From: Opitutaceae bacterium
GTDB lineage: Bacteria > Verrucomicrobiota > Verrucomicrobiia > Opitutales > Opitutaceae
Assembly: GCA_030693515.1 (NCBI GenBank)
Contig: JAUYAK010000019.1
Coordinates: 62,001-126,000 of the forward strand
Reading direction: 5' to 3'
Length of the DNA stretch: 64,000 nucleotides
The first letter of the stretch is position 1, and each line of letters starts with the position of its first letter. Shown piece by piece: positions 43,620 to 52,378 of the stretch. Below the pieces are notes generated by a model. It saw nothing but the letters and a program-made list of their open reading frames with translations. It did no database searches and was not told the origin of the DNA. Both the position numbers and the translations under genes were made by a program.

Positions 43620-46135
43620 GGGCGGGTCTCCTGGGAAAGCGACGGGGCGGGTAGGTTGGAAGTGATAGTCTTGTCCGCGGGCAATTGCACGCGCAGTTTT
43701 TGAAAAGCCGCCGACTCAATCACGCCCATGAGGAGCACGGACATGCGGCCGTTTTCCCGGGCCAGCCGATCAGCGATCGCGTCGATTGTATGGGTGTCGA
43801 AATACTCCATGCCCCGGCCGAGGGCGTAGGTGAGGAGCTTTTCGGTGAGGCAGCGGTAGAAATCCATCGCCCGATCGCGCGCGAGCACGCGCTTGAGTTC
43901 GCGCACGTCGGAAAATTTCTCGCCCGTGATGAGCCGACCGGACGGATCGATCGTCTGGCGCGCCTCGGTGTCGCGCCACGTGCCGAGCGCGGTGAAATTC
44001 TCAAGGGCGAGACCCAGCGGGTCCATGCGCTCATGGCAGGAATTGCAGAGCGGATTGCTGCGATGCGCGGCCAGCATCTCGCTCAGGCGCGGCTCGCGGT
44101 CGCCGAATTTTTCCTTCGCGGCCTCGAGGTCCGGCACGTCAGGCGGCGCCGGAGGCGGCGGGGTGCCGAGGATGTTTTCGAGGATGAAGAGACCGCGCTT
44201 CACGGGCGAGGTGCGCGTGGGATTCGAGGTCACGGTGAGCACGGTGCCCTGCGTGAGCACGCCGCCGCGCGGGCTGTCGGGCGGCAGCTTCACGAGGCGC
44301 AGCTCGTCGCCCGCGACATCCGGGACACCGTAGAACTGGGCGAGCCGCTCGTTGAGAAACGCGTAGTCGCTGTCGATCAGCTCGAGCACACTCCGGTCCT
44401 CGCGGAGCACGTGCTCGAAATACATCTCCGTCTCGCTGCGCATCAGGCGGCGGAAAGCGCCGTCGAACTCGATACGGCCGTCACGGTTCTTCGGCGCGCT
44501 GGGCCCGAGCACGACGCGCATGTTGATGGGCACAGACTCGATGTCGCGGGCCTGGAGCCACTGGCCGGTGAAGTTGCGGACCAATGCGCGCGCCTTCGGG
44601 TCGGCGAGCATGCGCGCGAGCTGCGGCTTGAGCTGGCGGCGCAGCTCGCCGCGATCCGCGAGCTGGAAAAGCTCCGTGTCGGGCATCGTGGACCAGAGGA
44701 AATAGGAGAGCCGCGAAGCCAGCGCATGCTCATCGATGGCGGCGAAGGCGCCCACGGCCCCCGCCTCGGGCGCCTCGACGCGGAAGAGGAAACGCGGCGA
44801 TCCCAGCACCGCCATCATCGCGCGGCCGATGCCTTCCTCGAACGTCCGCTGCGGCTGCTCATAAATCTGCCGCGCCAGGGCGGCGAGCCGCTCGACCGTG
44901 CGCGCATCGACCGGCCGGCGGTAGGCGCGGGTCGCAAAGTCTTTCAATAATTCGGCTGCATAACGATCACGGCCGGCCGCATCGGCCGGCGCCGGGCCTT
45001 TCGGGAAAAAGCGCTCGTAGTTCTCCGGCGTGATCCAGTGCTCCGGGCTCAGCGGGCCGCGCAGCTGCACACTGGCAATCCGCATGGTCACGCTGGTGGA
45101 GCTGGGCCGCGGGGCTTTCTGCCGGTCTTTGGTCGCAGCCTCAACGGCCGCTTCGTTGGTCGTCACCAGATCGAGCGGCACGACTTCAAAGGAGACACTA
45201 TGGGCGCCCGGTTTCCAATCGACCGTGAACGCGTGCTTCAATGTCCGCGTCTCACCCCAGACGACCCGCTCGCGGAAACGCTCCTCCCCGTCGATCCGTC
45301 CAATGACCTCGCAGCGGCTCGCATCGAAATCGAAGGTCCCGCGGGTCTCCAACTCGATCGCGACCTCGTAGCGATCGGCGCGGTCCACCTGGAACGTGCG
45401 GGCCACCGTGTTGGCGCGGCGGGCATTGAGGCTATCCCCATTGCCACCATCGGTGGTGGAACGGAAATCGCGGCCGGTGGCCGAGCGTTCGCGCACGAGC
45501 TTCGGCACCTTGGGCACCGCGCGGTCGATGATGTGCTCGGCCGCAGCCAGATATTTTTCAAGATGCAGCGGCGAGAGCGTCAGCACGTCGCCGATGTTGT
45601 CGAAACCATGGCCGGTGTCGTCGGCGGGAAACTCCACCTCCGCGTTGAAATCAAAGCCGATCAAATCCCGGATGGTGTTGCGGTATTCGACGCGGTTGAG
45701 GCGGCGCGCCGTGACATGGCCGGGATCGGGATTGAGCGGGTCGATGCCAAACGCCTTGAACTTAATCCAGTGCTCAAGGGTCGCGATCTCCTGTGCCGTG
45801 GGGCGAGGGGCGTCATCCTCGAGCGGAGGCATGAGACCGCCGCGGACATTCTTCAGGGCGGCGAGCCAGAGATCTTTTTTCGCCAGCATGGCGGCATCCG
45901 TGGCGAATTCATCCAGCGTCACGCTGCCTTTGCCGATGCCGTTGCCGTGGCAGTCGTAGCAATATTTTTCCAGCAGCGGTTTCACGTTGGTGTGAAAAAC
46001 TGCCGCCGCATCCGGCGTCGCCGCAAGGAGCGCAGAGCCACCCACGGCCAGAACCGAGCAGACGAGCACGGCAAGCCGACGCGATGAAGGTGAAAGCTCA
46101 GGGAGGGGAAGCACAGCCGATAGACGAATGAGCAC
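43616..46135 (-). CDS. DUF1592 planctomycete-type cytochrome protein
   Basis: An 839-residue exported protein with the classic domain order. It has a PSCyt1-type cytochrome with C59-Y-D-C-H63, then DUF1587 (RRLNRVEYRNTIRDLIGFD, near 145-165), a carbohydrate-binding-like middle (YEVAIELETRGTFDFDAS), DUF1595, DUF1592 (RLSYFLWSTMPDTELF, FTGQWLQARDIESV), DUF1588 with a second haem-like CNSCH (HRSNPLCNSCHERMDPLG), and DUF1585 (LLTYALGRGMEYFD) at the end. Such proteins are thought to pass electrons during oxidation of complex substrates in PVC bacteria, but biochemistry is lacking. It forms a coupled operon with the DUF1552 gene downstream. Confidence 0.93.
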   Translation of the reverse strand: MLIRLSAVLPLPELSPSSRRLAVLVCSVLAVGGSALLAATPDAAAVFHTNVKPLLEKYCYDCHGNGIGKGSVTLDEFATDAAMLAKKDLWLAALKNVRGGLMPPLEDDAPRPTAQEIATLEHWIKFKAFGIDPLNPDPGHVTARRLNRVEYRNTIRDLIGFDFNAEVEFPADDTGHGFDNIGDVLTLSPLHLEKYLAAAEHIIDRAVPKVPKLVRERSATGRDFRSTTDGGNGDSLNARRANTVARTFQVDRADRYEVAIELETRGTFDFDASRCEVIGRIDGEERFRERVVWGETRTLKHAFTVDWKPGAHSVSFEVVPLDLVTTNEAAVEAATKDRQKAPRPSSTSVTMRIASVQLRGPLSPEHWITPENYERFFPKGPAPADAAGRDRYAAELLKDFATRAYRRPVDARTVERLAALARQIYEQPQRTFEEGIGRAMMAVLGSPRFLFRVEAPEAGAVGAFAAIDEHALASRLSYFLWSTMPDTELFQLADRGELRRQLKPQLARMLADPKARALVRNFTGQWLQARDIESVPINMRVVLGPSAPKNRDGRIEFDGAFRRLMRSETEMYFEHVLREDRSVLELIDSDYAFLNERLAQFYGVPDVAGDELRLVKLPPDSPRGGVLTQGTVLTVTSNPTRTSPVKRGLFILENILGTPPPPAPPDVPDLEAAKEKFGDREPRLSEMLAAHRSNPLCNSCHERMDPLGLALENFTALGTWRDTEARQTIDPSGRLITGEKFSDVRELKRVLARDRAMDFYRCLTEKLLTYALGRGMEYFDTHTIDAIADRLARENGRMSVLLMGVIESAAFQKLRVQLPADKTITSNLPAPSLSQETRP

Positions 46136-46218
46136 GGGGATGGTAACGCCCCCACCCTGTCAAACCGCCTAGCCACAGCGAGAATAATGTCCGCCAGGAA
46201 GGGGCAGGGTTTGCCTTG

Positions 46219-46255
46219 TCATCGCGAGGCGCGCGCAGCGCGCCATGGCGTTCCA
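46219..46255. repeat. Short GTCATCGCGAGG-type repeat
   Basis: GTCATCGCGAGGCGCGCGCA followed by GCGCGCCATGGCG resembles half of a common intergenic repeat found in many bacteria. It lies in the 194-base gap before the DUF6172 gene. No second arm is seen. Confidence 0.35.
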
Positions 46256-46329
46256 TCTGTCCTGCTGCGCCGGACATCGTTCGCGTTGCCTTTGGCGTCG
46301 CGACCGTCACACCGTTGGAGCCAAAGCTC

Positions 46330-46605
46330 ATGAAGAAAACCTTTCCGCTGACCAGCGAACGCCTCGCCCCCGCCCGGGTGCGCGACAAGATTCGCCAGGA
46401 ACTCAACCGCTATTCCCGGCGCCAGCACCATCGGCGCCCGCCTGAGGGCTTCACGCTTTGGAACTTTGTCTGCAAGATCGGCCCGAACGCCACGGCGGTG
46501 GAAGTGCGTCCATTCAACGAACTTGGCGCGGTCGTCGATCGGCTGGCCGAGTCAGGTGCGACCGAAGTCTATATCGAGATCAGTGCCCAGCCGGGCACCC
46601 GGTAG
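46330..46605 (+). CDS. DUF6172 family protein
   Basis: A 91-residue small cytosolic protein beginning MKKTFPLTSERLAPARVRDK. It has a basic helix (IRQELNRYSRRQHHRRPPEG) and the conserved core FTLWNFVCKIGPNATAVEV and ELGAVVDRLAESGATEVYIEI. This matches a family of about 95-residue proteins of unknown function widespread in Proteobacteria and Verrucomicrobiota. I chose ATG 46330 because the earlier frame reads through the repeat. It converges with the glutathione peroxidase gene, 15 bases apart. Confidence 0.8.
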   Translation: MKKTFPLTSERLAPARVRDKIRQELNRYSRRQHHRRPPEGFTLWNFVCKIGPNATAVEVRPFNELGAVVDRLAESGATEVYIEISAQPGTR

Positions 46606-46620
46606 CCGGAAGCGAGGGCG

Positions 46621-47187
46621 CTACGGCTTGGCCGCCAGCGCCGCTTCGATGGCGGCAACAAGCTCCTCCGCATCCGGTTCAACATCGGCGGCGAAACGTC
46701 GCAGCACCTTGCCATCCCGGCCGACGAGAAATTTTTCGAAATTCCACCGCACGTCGCCGGGAAAAACCGCGCCCTTCCCGGCCAGCACCCCGTAGAGCGG
46801 GTGGCGGCCCGGGCCCTTGACATCAATCTTGGCAAACATCGGAAACGTCACGCGGTAGTTCGCGGCGCAGAACTGCTTGATCTCGGCATTCGAGGCCGGC
46901 TCCTGCGCGCCAAACTGATTGCAGGGGAAACCAAGCACCGACAGGCCGCGGACGCGGTATTTCTCAAATAGAGCCTGCAGACCTGCGTATTGCCCGGTCA
47001 GTCCGCATTCGCTCGCCACATTGACGACGAGCAGCACCCGGCTCTTAAACGGCGCAAGGGTCGTTGACCGGCCATCGATGTCGGCCACGGCAATCGAGTC
47101 CAACGATTGGGCCCAAAGGAGTGGCCCACTGACGACAATCAGGGCCGCAAGACGGCCAATCGTGCCGAGAGGGCGTCTCAAAAGCAC
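46621..47187 (-). CDS. Glutathione peroxidase-like thiol peroxidase, exported
   Basis: A Cys-type glutathione peroxidase that reduces peroxides. Motifs are NVASECGLTGQY (peroxidatic Cys encoded by TGC, not selenocysteine), LGFPCNQFGAQEP (second Cys and Gln) and WNFEKFLVGRDG (Trp and Asn of the active site). In front lies a hydrophobic stretch (LGTIGRLAALIVVSGPLLWA) that looks like a signal peptide. The start is uncertain. GTG at 47187 gives 188 residues and begins shortly before the signal sequence. An ATG at 47352 would add 55 residues that do not look like protein. Periplasmic peroxide defence is likely. Confidence 0.88.
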   Translation of the reverse strand: MLLRRPLGTIGRLAALIVVSGPLLWAQSLDSIAVADIDGRSTTLAPFKSRVLLVVNVASECGLTGQYAGLQALFEKYRVRGLSVLGFPCNQFGAQEPASNAEIKQFCAANYRVTFPMFAKIDVKGPGRHPLYGVLAGKGAVFPGDVRWNFEKFLVGRDGKVLRRFAADVEPDAEELVAAIEAALAAKP

Positions 47188-47361
47188 GGGACTCGTCTCC
47201 AATTTCAACAGGTGCCGGATCTCGGACCGCGCAGCCTCAGCTATCACGCGCCGTGTGCGCAACGAGACATCGGCAATCCAGCGTGTGGATTGCCAAACCC
47301 AGCTGCGGCGGGCTCGCGATGATTCTATAATATAACCCAAGAGCGCTGCCAAAGCCGTAAT

Positions 47362-47394
47362 GCCGCCGCCCTGCGCAGAGCGCAGGACGGCGGC
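47362..47394 (-). terminator. Hairpin downstream of the rpoZ / basic peptide pair
   Basis: Interrupted inverted repeat GCCGCCGCCCTGCGC with GCGCAGGACGGCGGC around loop AGA, 21 bases after the stop of the 30-residue protein on the minus strand. It is not followed by a clear T-run, so it may be a weak or Rho-assisted terminator. Confidence 0.5.
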
Positions 47395-47415
47395 CGTCCG
47401 GCAGGCAACGCGCTA

Positions 47416-47508
47416 TTACTTCTTCGCGCGCTTGGCGGGCTTCTTCGCCTTAGCGGACTTCGCGGAGGTTTTGCTTGCTGCTTTGCGGGCTGGTTTCTTT
47501 GTGGCCAT
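47416..47508 (-). CDS. 30-residue Lys/Ala-rich basic protein
   Basis: A very short frame encoding MATKKPARKAASKTSAKSAK plus ten more residues ending AKRAKK, with ATG at 47508 and TAA at 47416-47418. Lys, Arg, Ala, Ser, Thr and Pro make up almost everything, as in histone H1-like or AlgP-type tails. It would bind nucleic acid if expressed. It lies 57 bases downstream of rpoZ on the same strand and is followed by a hairpin, so it may be the last gene of that operon. Length and simplicity make it easy to miss. Expression is unproven. Confidence 0.6.
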   Translation of the reverse strand: MATKKPARKAASKTSAKSAKAKKPAKRAKK

Positions 47509-47565
47509 GGCTTCTTTGTTGGTTGCGTGATCCGGGCGGGATGCCCGGGTGAAAGTGGATTAGGC

Positions 47566-47790
47566 TCAGCCGCGATGCGCGGCGACTTCTGCGGGCGTCG
47601 CCAGTTCGTAGCTGATCTTGCGCTCGATGATCTCGCGGAGCGCAGTGTCCTCCGGCGATAATTTTTCCAGCGACTCGACCAGTGCGCGGTTGCCGCGCTT
47701 GAGCTGCTTCACCCGGCGCGATACGACATTGATGAGCACATTGGGATCATCGATGACCTCAAGGGCACCGCGCACATATTCGTCTCGCAT
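47566..47790 (-). CDS. rpoZ: DNA-directed RNA polymerase omega subunit
   Basis: A 74-residue omega subunit that helps RNA polymerase assembly and ppGpp response. The core DPNVLINVVSRRVKQLKRGN is typical (family: NRFELVLLAARRARQL-like), followed by RALVESLEKLSPEDTALREI. The frame is open upstream to 47952 but nothing there looks like protein, so ATG 47790 is chosen. Here it is not next to gmk, its common partner. It lies between an SDR gene upstream and the Lys-rich peptide downstream. Confidence 0.85.
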   Translation of the reverse strand: MRDEYVRGALEVIDDPNVLINVVSRRVKQLKRGNRALVESLEKLSPEDTALREIIERKISYELATPAEVAAHRG

Positions 47791-47981
47791 GATGGGTAGA
47801 ATTAGCCGGGCGTCTCGGGCCGACTCGGCAGAATGCCTCGTCACCGCGCGAATGCTGGCTGGGTTGACGATCCTAAAACGACCGCTGCGGCTGGAGATGT
47901 CGAACACGAAAATTGATCGCGTGCGGTCACTTCGTTTTTTTCCACGGCGCATCGCCGCGAAAAATTCGCGCTGCGCGCAGA

Positions 47982-48743
47982 CTATCCGCGCCCCGCGTAG
48001 GGCATCTGCGTCGCCATGACAGTGATCGCCGGCACGTTCGCGTCGAGCGGCAGGCCCGCCATGTAGAGCACCGCGGCCGCGACATGCTTCACGTCAAACG
48101 TCGGCTCCGGCGCGATCGTGCCGTCGGCCTGGAGCACGCCCTGCTTCATGCGCCCGGCCATCGGCGTCTCCGTATTTCCGATATCGATCTGGCCGCACGC
48201 GATGCCGAACGGGCGGCCGTCGAGCATGAGCGTCTTCGTCAGTCCCGTGACCCCGTGCTTCGCGGCGTTGTAGGCCGCCGCGCCCGGCCGCGGCACATGC
48301 GCGGAGATCGAGCCGTTGTTGATGATGCGCCCGCCGCGCGGCTGCTGCGCCTTCATCAGGCGAAACGCCTCCTGCGCGCAGAGGAAAACCCCGGTCAGGT
48401 TGGTGTCGATGACCTCGCGCCATTTCTCGATCGGCAGATCCTCGAAGGGCATGGCGGGGGCGTTCACGCCGGCATTGTTGAACAGCACATCGAGCCGGCC
48501 GAACCGCTCGCGCACCCGCGCAAAGACCGCGCGCACCGCCGCCGGATCCGTGATGTCCGCCGGAGCGACGAGCACGCGATCGGCAGCCGCGCCCGCCTCC
48601 TGCGCCGTCGTCTCGAGCGCCTCGGCCCGCCGCCCCACGAGCACGACGGCATAGCCCGCGCCCAGCAGCGCGCGCGCCACGGCGCGACCAATGCCTGATC
48701 CAGCTCCGGTGACGAGGGCAACTTTGGGCGAGGGGTGCATCAT
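47982..48743 (-). CDS. Short-chain dehydrogenase/reductase
   Basis: A 253-residue classical SDR oxidoreductase. The cofactor loop [13 protein letters not shown] is at residues 11-23, NNAG follows at about 89-92, and the catalytic Ser-Tyr-Lys lies in [23 protein letters not shown]. The Arg after the second beta strand ([11 protein letters not shown]) suggests NADP(H) preference. Two adjacent ATG codons (48743, 48740) are equally likely starts. It is divergent from the adenylosuccinate synthetase gene. The substrate is unknown. Confidence 0.92.
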   Translation of the reverse strand: MMHPSPKVALVTGAGSGIGRAVARALLGAGYAVVLVGRRAEALETTAQEAGAAADRVLVAPADITDPAAVRAVFARVRERFGRLDVLFNNAGVNAPAMPFEDLPIEKWREVIDTNLTGVFLCAQEAFRLMKAQQPRGGRIINNGSISAHVPRPGAAAYNAAKHGVTGLTKTLMLDGRPFGIACGQIDIGNTETPMAGRMKQGVLQADGTIAPEPTFDVKHVAAAVLYMAGLPLDANVPAITVMATQMPYAGRG

Positions 48744-48906
48744 CCCGAGAGTGCGCGCCGGCGGGGCGGAGCCGAGAATTTTCCGCGGAGTTCGCGCGCC
48801 GGGGCTCCGCGTCATCGCCCGGAAATTTGTTTGCGCTCGCCCGGCGCGTCGCGTTTTCCCTTCGCCGCAACAGGGGCTCGGATGCGCCGGTTGCATTTCA
48901 CGCACC

Positions 48907-50457
48907 ATGTCCCTGCTCCCTTTCACCAGCCGGCTGATCGCCGACGTCGGAATCTCCCTCGGCGACGAGGGCAAGGGCCGCCTCATCCCCGAGGTCGCCG
49001 ATGAGCTGCGCGGCACCGCGCATCCCGTCTCCGTCGTGCTTAAGGTCAACGGCGGCGCCAACTCCGGCCACACCGCCGGCGGCATCAAGCTCAACCTCCT
49101 CCCCGCCGGCGTCGTCGTGCGCGACGCCGCGCATCTCTGCATCGGCAGCGGCGTCGTCGCCGATCCGCGCAAAATCTGGTGGGAGACCAAGCCCCTCGAG
49201 CGCAAGGGCCACGCCATCCTCTCGCGCCTCCTGATCGACGAGCGCTCGCTCGTCTCCGATCTCACGCACCGGCTGCTCGACCTCGCGTGGGAGGACTACC
49301 GCGTCAACATCCTCGCCGAGGAGCCGCGCGGCTCCACCGGCCGCGGCATCACGCCCGCCTACCTCGACGAGGTCGGCCAGCAGCAGATCACGTTTGCCGA
49401 TTTTCTCGGCGGCCCGAATTACTTCGCCCGCAAGCTCGCGCAGCGCGCCGACCGCGCGTGCCGCACCATCCAGCATGTGTGCCGCGTGAGCGAGGCGACG
49501 TGGCACGCGTTCTTCGACAAACTCACCGCCGCCGAGCAGCGCGCCAACGCCGAGGCGATCGAGCTCGGGATCTTCGCGAAGGACGAGTTCGACTTCACCC
49601 GTTTCCGCGGGCCGACGCCGTTCACCCTCAACCTCGACGCGCTCACGCAAACCTACTGGGAGGCCGGCACCGCGCTCGCAAAAAACATCGGCGAGGTCCG
49701 CGAACTCATCCTCCGCGAGCTGCACGCCGGCCGCACGATCATTGGCGAGTTTGGCCAGGCCTACTGGCTCGACAAGCGCCACGGCTTCTCGCCCAACGTC
49801 ACCGCTTCGCACACCTACACGCCCGAATTTTTTGAGAGCGCCGGCATTCCCGTGCAGCGGATCCACACCTTCGGCGTCGCCAAGGCCTACGACACCAAGG
49901 TCGGCACCCACACTTTCCTCACGCAGATGGACGACGCGCACCCGCTCGCCGCGAAGCTGAAGCAGCTCGAGTTTGGCACGAGCACCGGCCGCCAGCGGAT
50001 GGTCGGCTGGTTCGATGCCGTGGAAAAGGGCGACGCCCTCCGCTACGGCGGCTTCCAGGACGTGATGATCAACAAGTCCGACGCGCTCACCCACTCCGGC
50101 GAATGGCGCGGCGAGCTGCTCATCTGCACCGCCTATCAGGACGCGGCGGGAAAGATTTTTTGCCACGTCCCACGCAACGACGCCGTGCGCAAGACCCTGC
50201 GGCCCGTTTACACGCGGCACGCCGGCTGGGCCGAGGACATCTCGCAGATCCGGCACTTCGCCGCGCTGCCGAAGAACGCGCAGCGCTACGTCGCCGCGAT
50301 GATGAAAGCCACGCTGGATGTCGCCTACGAAGGCCGCGCGTGGCCGGCGGCCGCCGAACTCCCCAATCTCCGCTACCTCGGCGTCGGCCCCGAGCCGTCC
50401 CAGATCATTAAAGACGTGCCACCGACGGGAGAACTCATCCATCTTTCGCCGAGTTAA
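48907..50457 (+). CDS. purA: Adenylosuccinate synthetase, divergent and long
   Basis: A 516-residue protein of the adenylosuccinate synthetase fold, which joins IMP and aspartate using GTP in AMP synthesis. The P-loop-like GDEGKGR carries Asp20. His55 in NSGHTAGG is the second catalytic residue. [11 protein letters not shown] matches the IMP-binding loop. [15 protein letters not shown] and the GTP-site NKSDALT are in place. It is about 85 residues longer than typical PurA (about 430), and GDEGKGK has become GDEGKGR. It could be the organism's housekeeping PurA or a paralogue with a changed substrate. The ATG at 48907 is chosen from the family start. Confidence 0.8.
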   Translation: MSLLPFTSRLIADVGISLGDEGKGRLIPEVADELRGTAHPVSVVLKVNGGANSGHTAGGIKLNLLPAGVVVRDAAHLCIGSGVVADPRKIWWETKPLERKGHAILSRLLIDERSLVSDLTHRLLDLAWEDYRVNILAEEPRGSTGRGITPAYLDEVGQQQITFADFLGGPNYFARKLAQRADRACRTIQHVCRVSEATWHAFFDKLTAAEQRANAEAIELGIFAKDEFDFTRFRGPTPFTLNLDALTQTYWEAGTALAKNIGEVRELILRELHAGRTIIGEFGQAYWLDKRHGFSPNVTASHTYTPEFFESAGIPVQRIHTFGVAKAYDTKVGTHTFLTQMDDAHPLAAKLKQLEFGTSTGRQRMVGWFDAVEKGDALRYGGFQDVMINKSDALTHSGEWRGELLICTAYQDAAGKIFCHVPRNDAVRKTLRPVYTRHAGWAEDISQIRHFAALPKNAQRYVAAMMKATLDVAYEGRAWPAAAELPNLRYLGVGPEPSQIIKDVPPTGELIHLSPS

Positions 50458-50487
50458 CCTATCTCCCCTGCGCATAACCCCGACGCC

Positions 50488-52308
50488 ATGAGAACCCTCT
50501 TCGCCGCAGTCGCCCTCATCGTCTTCATCTCAGGCATCAGCCCCGCAGCCGCCCAAACTCCCTCGACCATCATTGTATATAAGGGATTCGGCTACGAGCA
50601 GGCCTCGGCCACCGAGTTGGTGGTGAAAGACCCCGGGTTCTTGATTAGCGTGGATTTCGCGACGCCAGTTTCAGCCAACACCGTCGTTCAGCTGCGCGGT
50701 CCGACAACCTACACCTTCACGCGCATTTCCGCCCTGAAGTATGAGGTGGGCCGGTCATTCACGGTCGAACAGGTGGCCGACCTCGCGTTGCCCGATGGCA
50801 GCTATACGGTGGCTGTGTCGGGCGGAGGCACCGCGTCCAACACCACGCTTGTCATCACCTCGCGTCCTCGAATTCAGCCCGTGCTGATTACGAATTTCGC
50901 AGAACTGCAGAGCCTGTCCTCCGGCACTTTCAGGGTGGCTTGGGAGGGCATCGCCGGCGCCTTCATCGACGATTTTTTCAGCCTCACTTTCACCCGCAGC
51001 GACCTCCAGATTTTTTCGAGCCCCAATCCCGGGGAGCCCGGCGCGCTGAACGGGCGCTCGACTTTCTTCAACGTAAACAACCTCGCCATCGCCCCGGGCG
51101 AGTCTCTCGAAGGCGGCATCGTTTTTGCCCGCTACACGTTTTCATCCGCCAACAACAACGCGACCACCATCGGAAGCGGCTACGGCTTCTATTCGACGTT
51201 CCCGATCAAGCGCGCCGCGCTCACGCCGCCGGTGATCGCCGCACAGCCGCAGCCGGTCACCGTCGCCGCCGGTTCGACCGCCGTCTTCAATGTCGAGGCC
51301 GCCGGCACCGGCCTCACCTATCAATGGCGCCGCAACGGAGCGCTGATCGCCGGCGCCACCTCCTCCACCTTGATCCTCGGCGAGGTGCAGGCGGCCAGCG
51401 CCGGCGACTACTCGGTGTTCATCAGTAATCCCGCGGGCTCCTTCACGAGCACCAGCGCCGCGCTCACCGTCGCCCCGCCCGGCCCTCCCTCGCGCATCGT
51501 CAACCTCGCCATCCGCACCGCCTCCGGCTCCGGCAGCCAGACGCTGATCGTCGGCTTCGTCGTCGGCGGCGAGGGCACGACCGGGTCCAAACCCCTGCTC
51601 GTCCGCGCCGTGGGTCCGACGCTGGGTGGGTTTGGCGTGCCCGGCGTGCTCGCGGATCCGCGGCTCGAGTTGTTTTCGAACAATGTGCGCATCGCCGAAA
51701 ACGACAACTGGAGTGGCGACACCCAGGTGACTGCCATCGGCAGCGGCGTCGGCGCCTTTGCTTTGAGCTCAAGCACGTCGCGCGATGCCGCGCTCTACGC
51801 GCCGTCGCTGGCCAGCACCTCCTATTCCGCCCAAATCACGGGCGTCGGCGGCGCGACGGGAGTCGTCCTCGCGGAGGTCTACGACGCCACCTCGCCCGGC
51901 ACATTCGACGCCACCACCCCGCGGCTCATCAACGTCTCCGCCCGCTCCAACGTCGGCACTGGCGCCGATGTGCTGATCGCTGGATTTGTCATCGCGGGGC
52001 CGACCGCGCGCACCGTGCTCATCCGCGGACTCGGCCCCAGTCTCACGTCGTTCGGCGTCGCTGGTGCGCTGGCCGATCCGCGCCTCACGCTCTTCGCCGG
52101 ACCGGCCAAAATCTTGGAGAACGACGACTGGGGAGGGAACTCCGCGCTGGCCGCCGTCTTTATGAACGTCGGCGCGTTCGCCCTCCAGTCCGTCTCGCGC
52201 GATGCCGCGCTGCTTGTGACGCTCCCGCCCGGCAACTACTCGGCCCAGCTGAGCGGCGCGAACAGCACCACCGGCGTCGGCTTGGTCGAGGTCTACGAAG
52301 TCCGCTGA
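50488..52308 (+). CDS. Secreted Ig-domain protein with C-terminal tandem uncharacterised domain
   Basis: A 606-residue exported protein (signal cut near PAAAQTP). The N-terminal 240 residues are beta-rich and unrecognised. An Ig-like domain follows at about 246-331 (PQPVTVAAGSTAVFNVEAAG, LTYQWRRNGALIAGAT, SAGDYSVFISN). Two tandem copies of an about 130-residue domain end the protein (335-478 and 479-606). Each runs VNLA/VNVSAR..., (V/I)GF(V/I)(V/I)xG, (L/I)(V/I)R(A/G)(V/L)GP(T/S)L, FGV, LADPRL, ENDxW, VGAFAL, SRDAAL and TGV(V/G)L(A/V)EVY. The same tandem ends the LTD/CotH protein at 59422. It probably acts at the cell surface. The function is unknown. Confidence 0.75.
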   Translation: MRTLFAAVALIVFISGISPAAAQTPSTIIVYKGFGYEQASATELVVKDPGFLISVDFATPVSANTVVQLRGPTTYTFTRISALKYEVGRSFTVEQVADLALPDGSYTVAVSGGGTASNTTLVITSRPRIQPVLITNFAELQSLSSGTFRVAWEGIAGAFIDDFFSLTFTRSDLQIFSSPNPGEPGALNGRSTFFNVNNLAIAPGESLEGGIVFARYTFSSANNNATTIGSGYGFYSTFPIKRAALTPPVIAAQPQPVTVAAGSTAVFNVEAAGTGLTYQWRRNGALIAGATSSTLILGEVQAASAGDYSVFISNPAGSFTSTSAALTVAPPGPPSRIVNLAIRTASGSGSQTLIVGFVVGGEGTTGSKPLLVRAVGPTLGGFGVPGVLADPRLELFSNNVRIAENDNWSGDTQVTAIGSGVGAFALSSSTSRDAALYAPSLASTSYSAQITGVGGATGVVLAEVYDATSPGTFDATTPRLINVSARSNVGTGADVLIAGFVIAGPTARTVLIRGLGPSLTSFGVAGALADPRLTLFAGPAKILENDDWGGNSALAAVFMNVGAFALQSVSRDAALLVTLPPGNYSAQLSGANSTTGVGLVEVYEVR

Positions 52309-52378
52309 CACTTCAAGTCATCGCGGCACCGAAAACCCGTCATTGCCACGCGACCTCGTGCCGTCTTTCTAGACGGCG

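Noticed and set aside
46621-47187. Possible selenocysteine glutathione peroxidase
   Set aside because: The active-site codon is TGC (Cys), with no in-frame TGA and no SECIS-like need.
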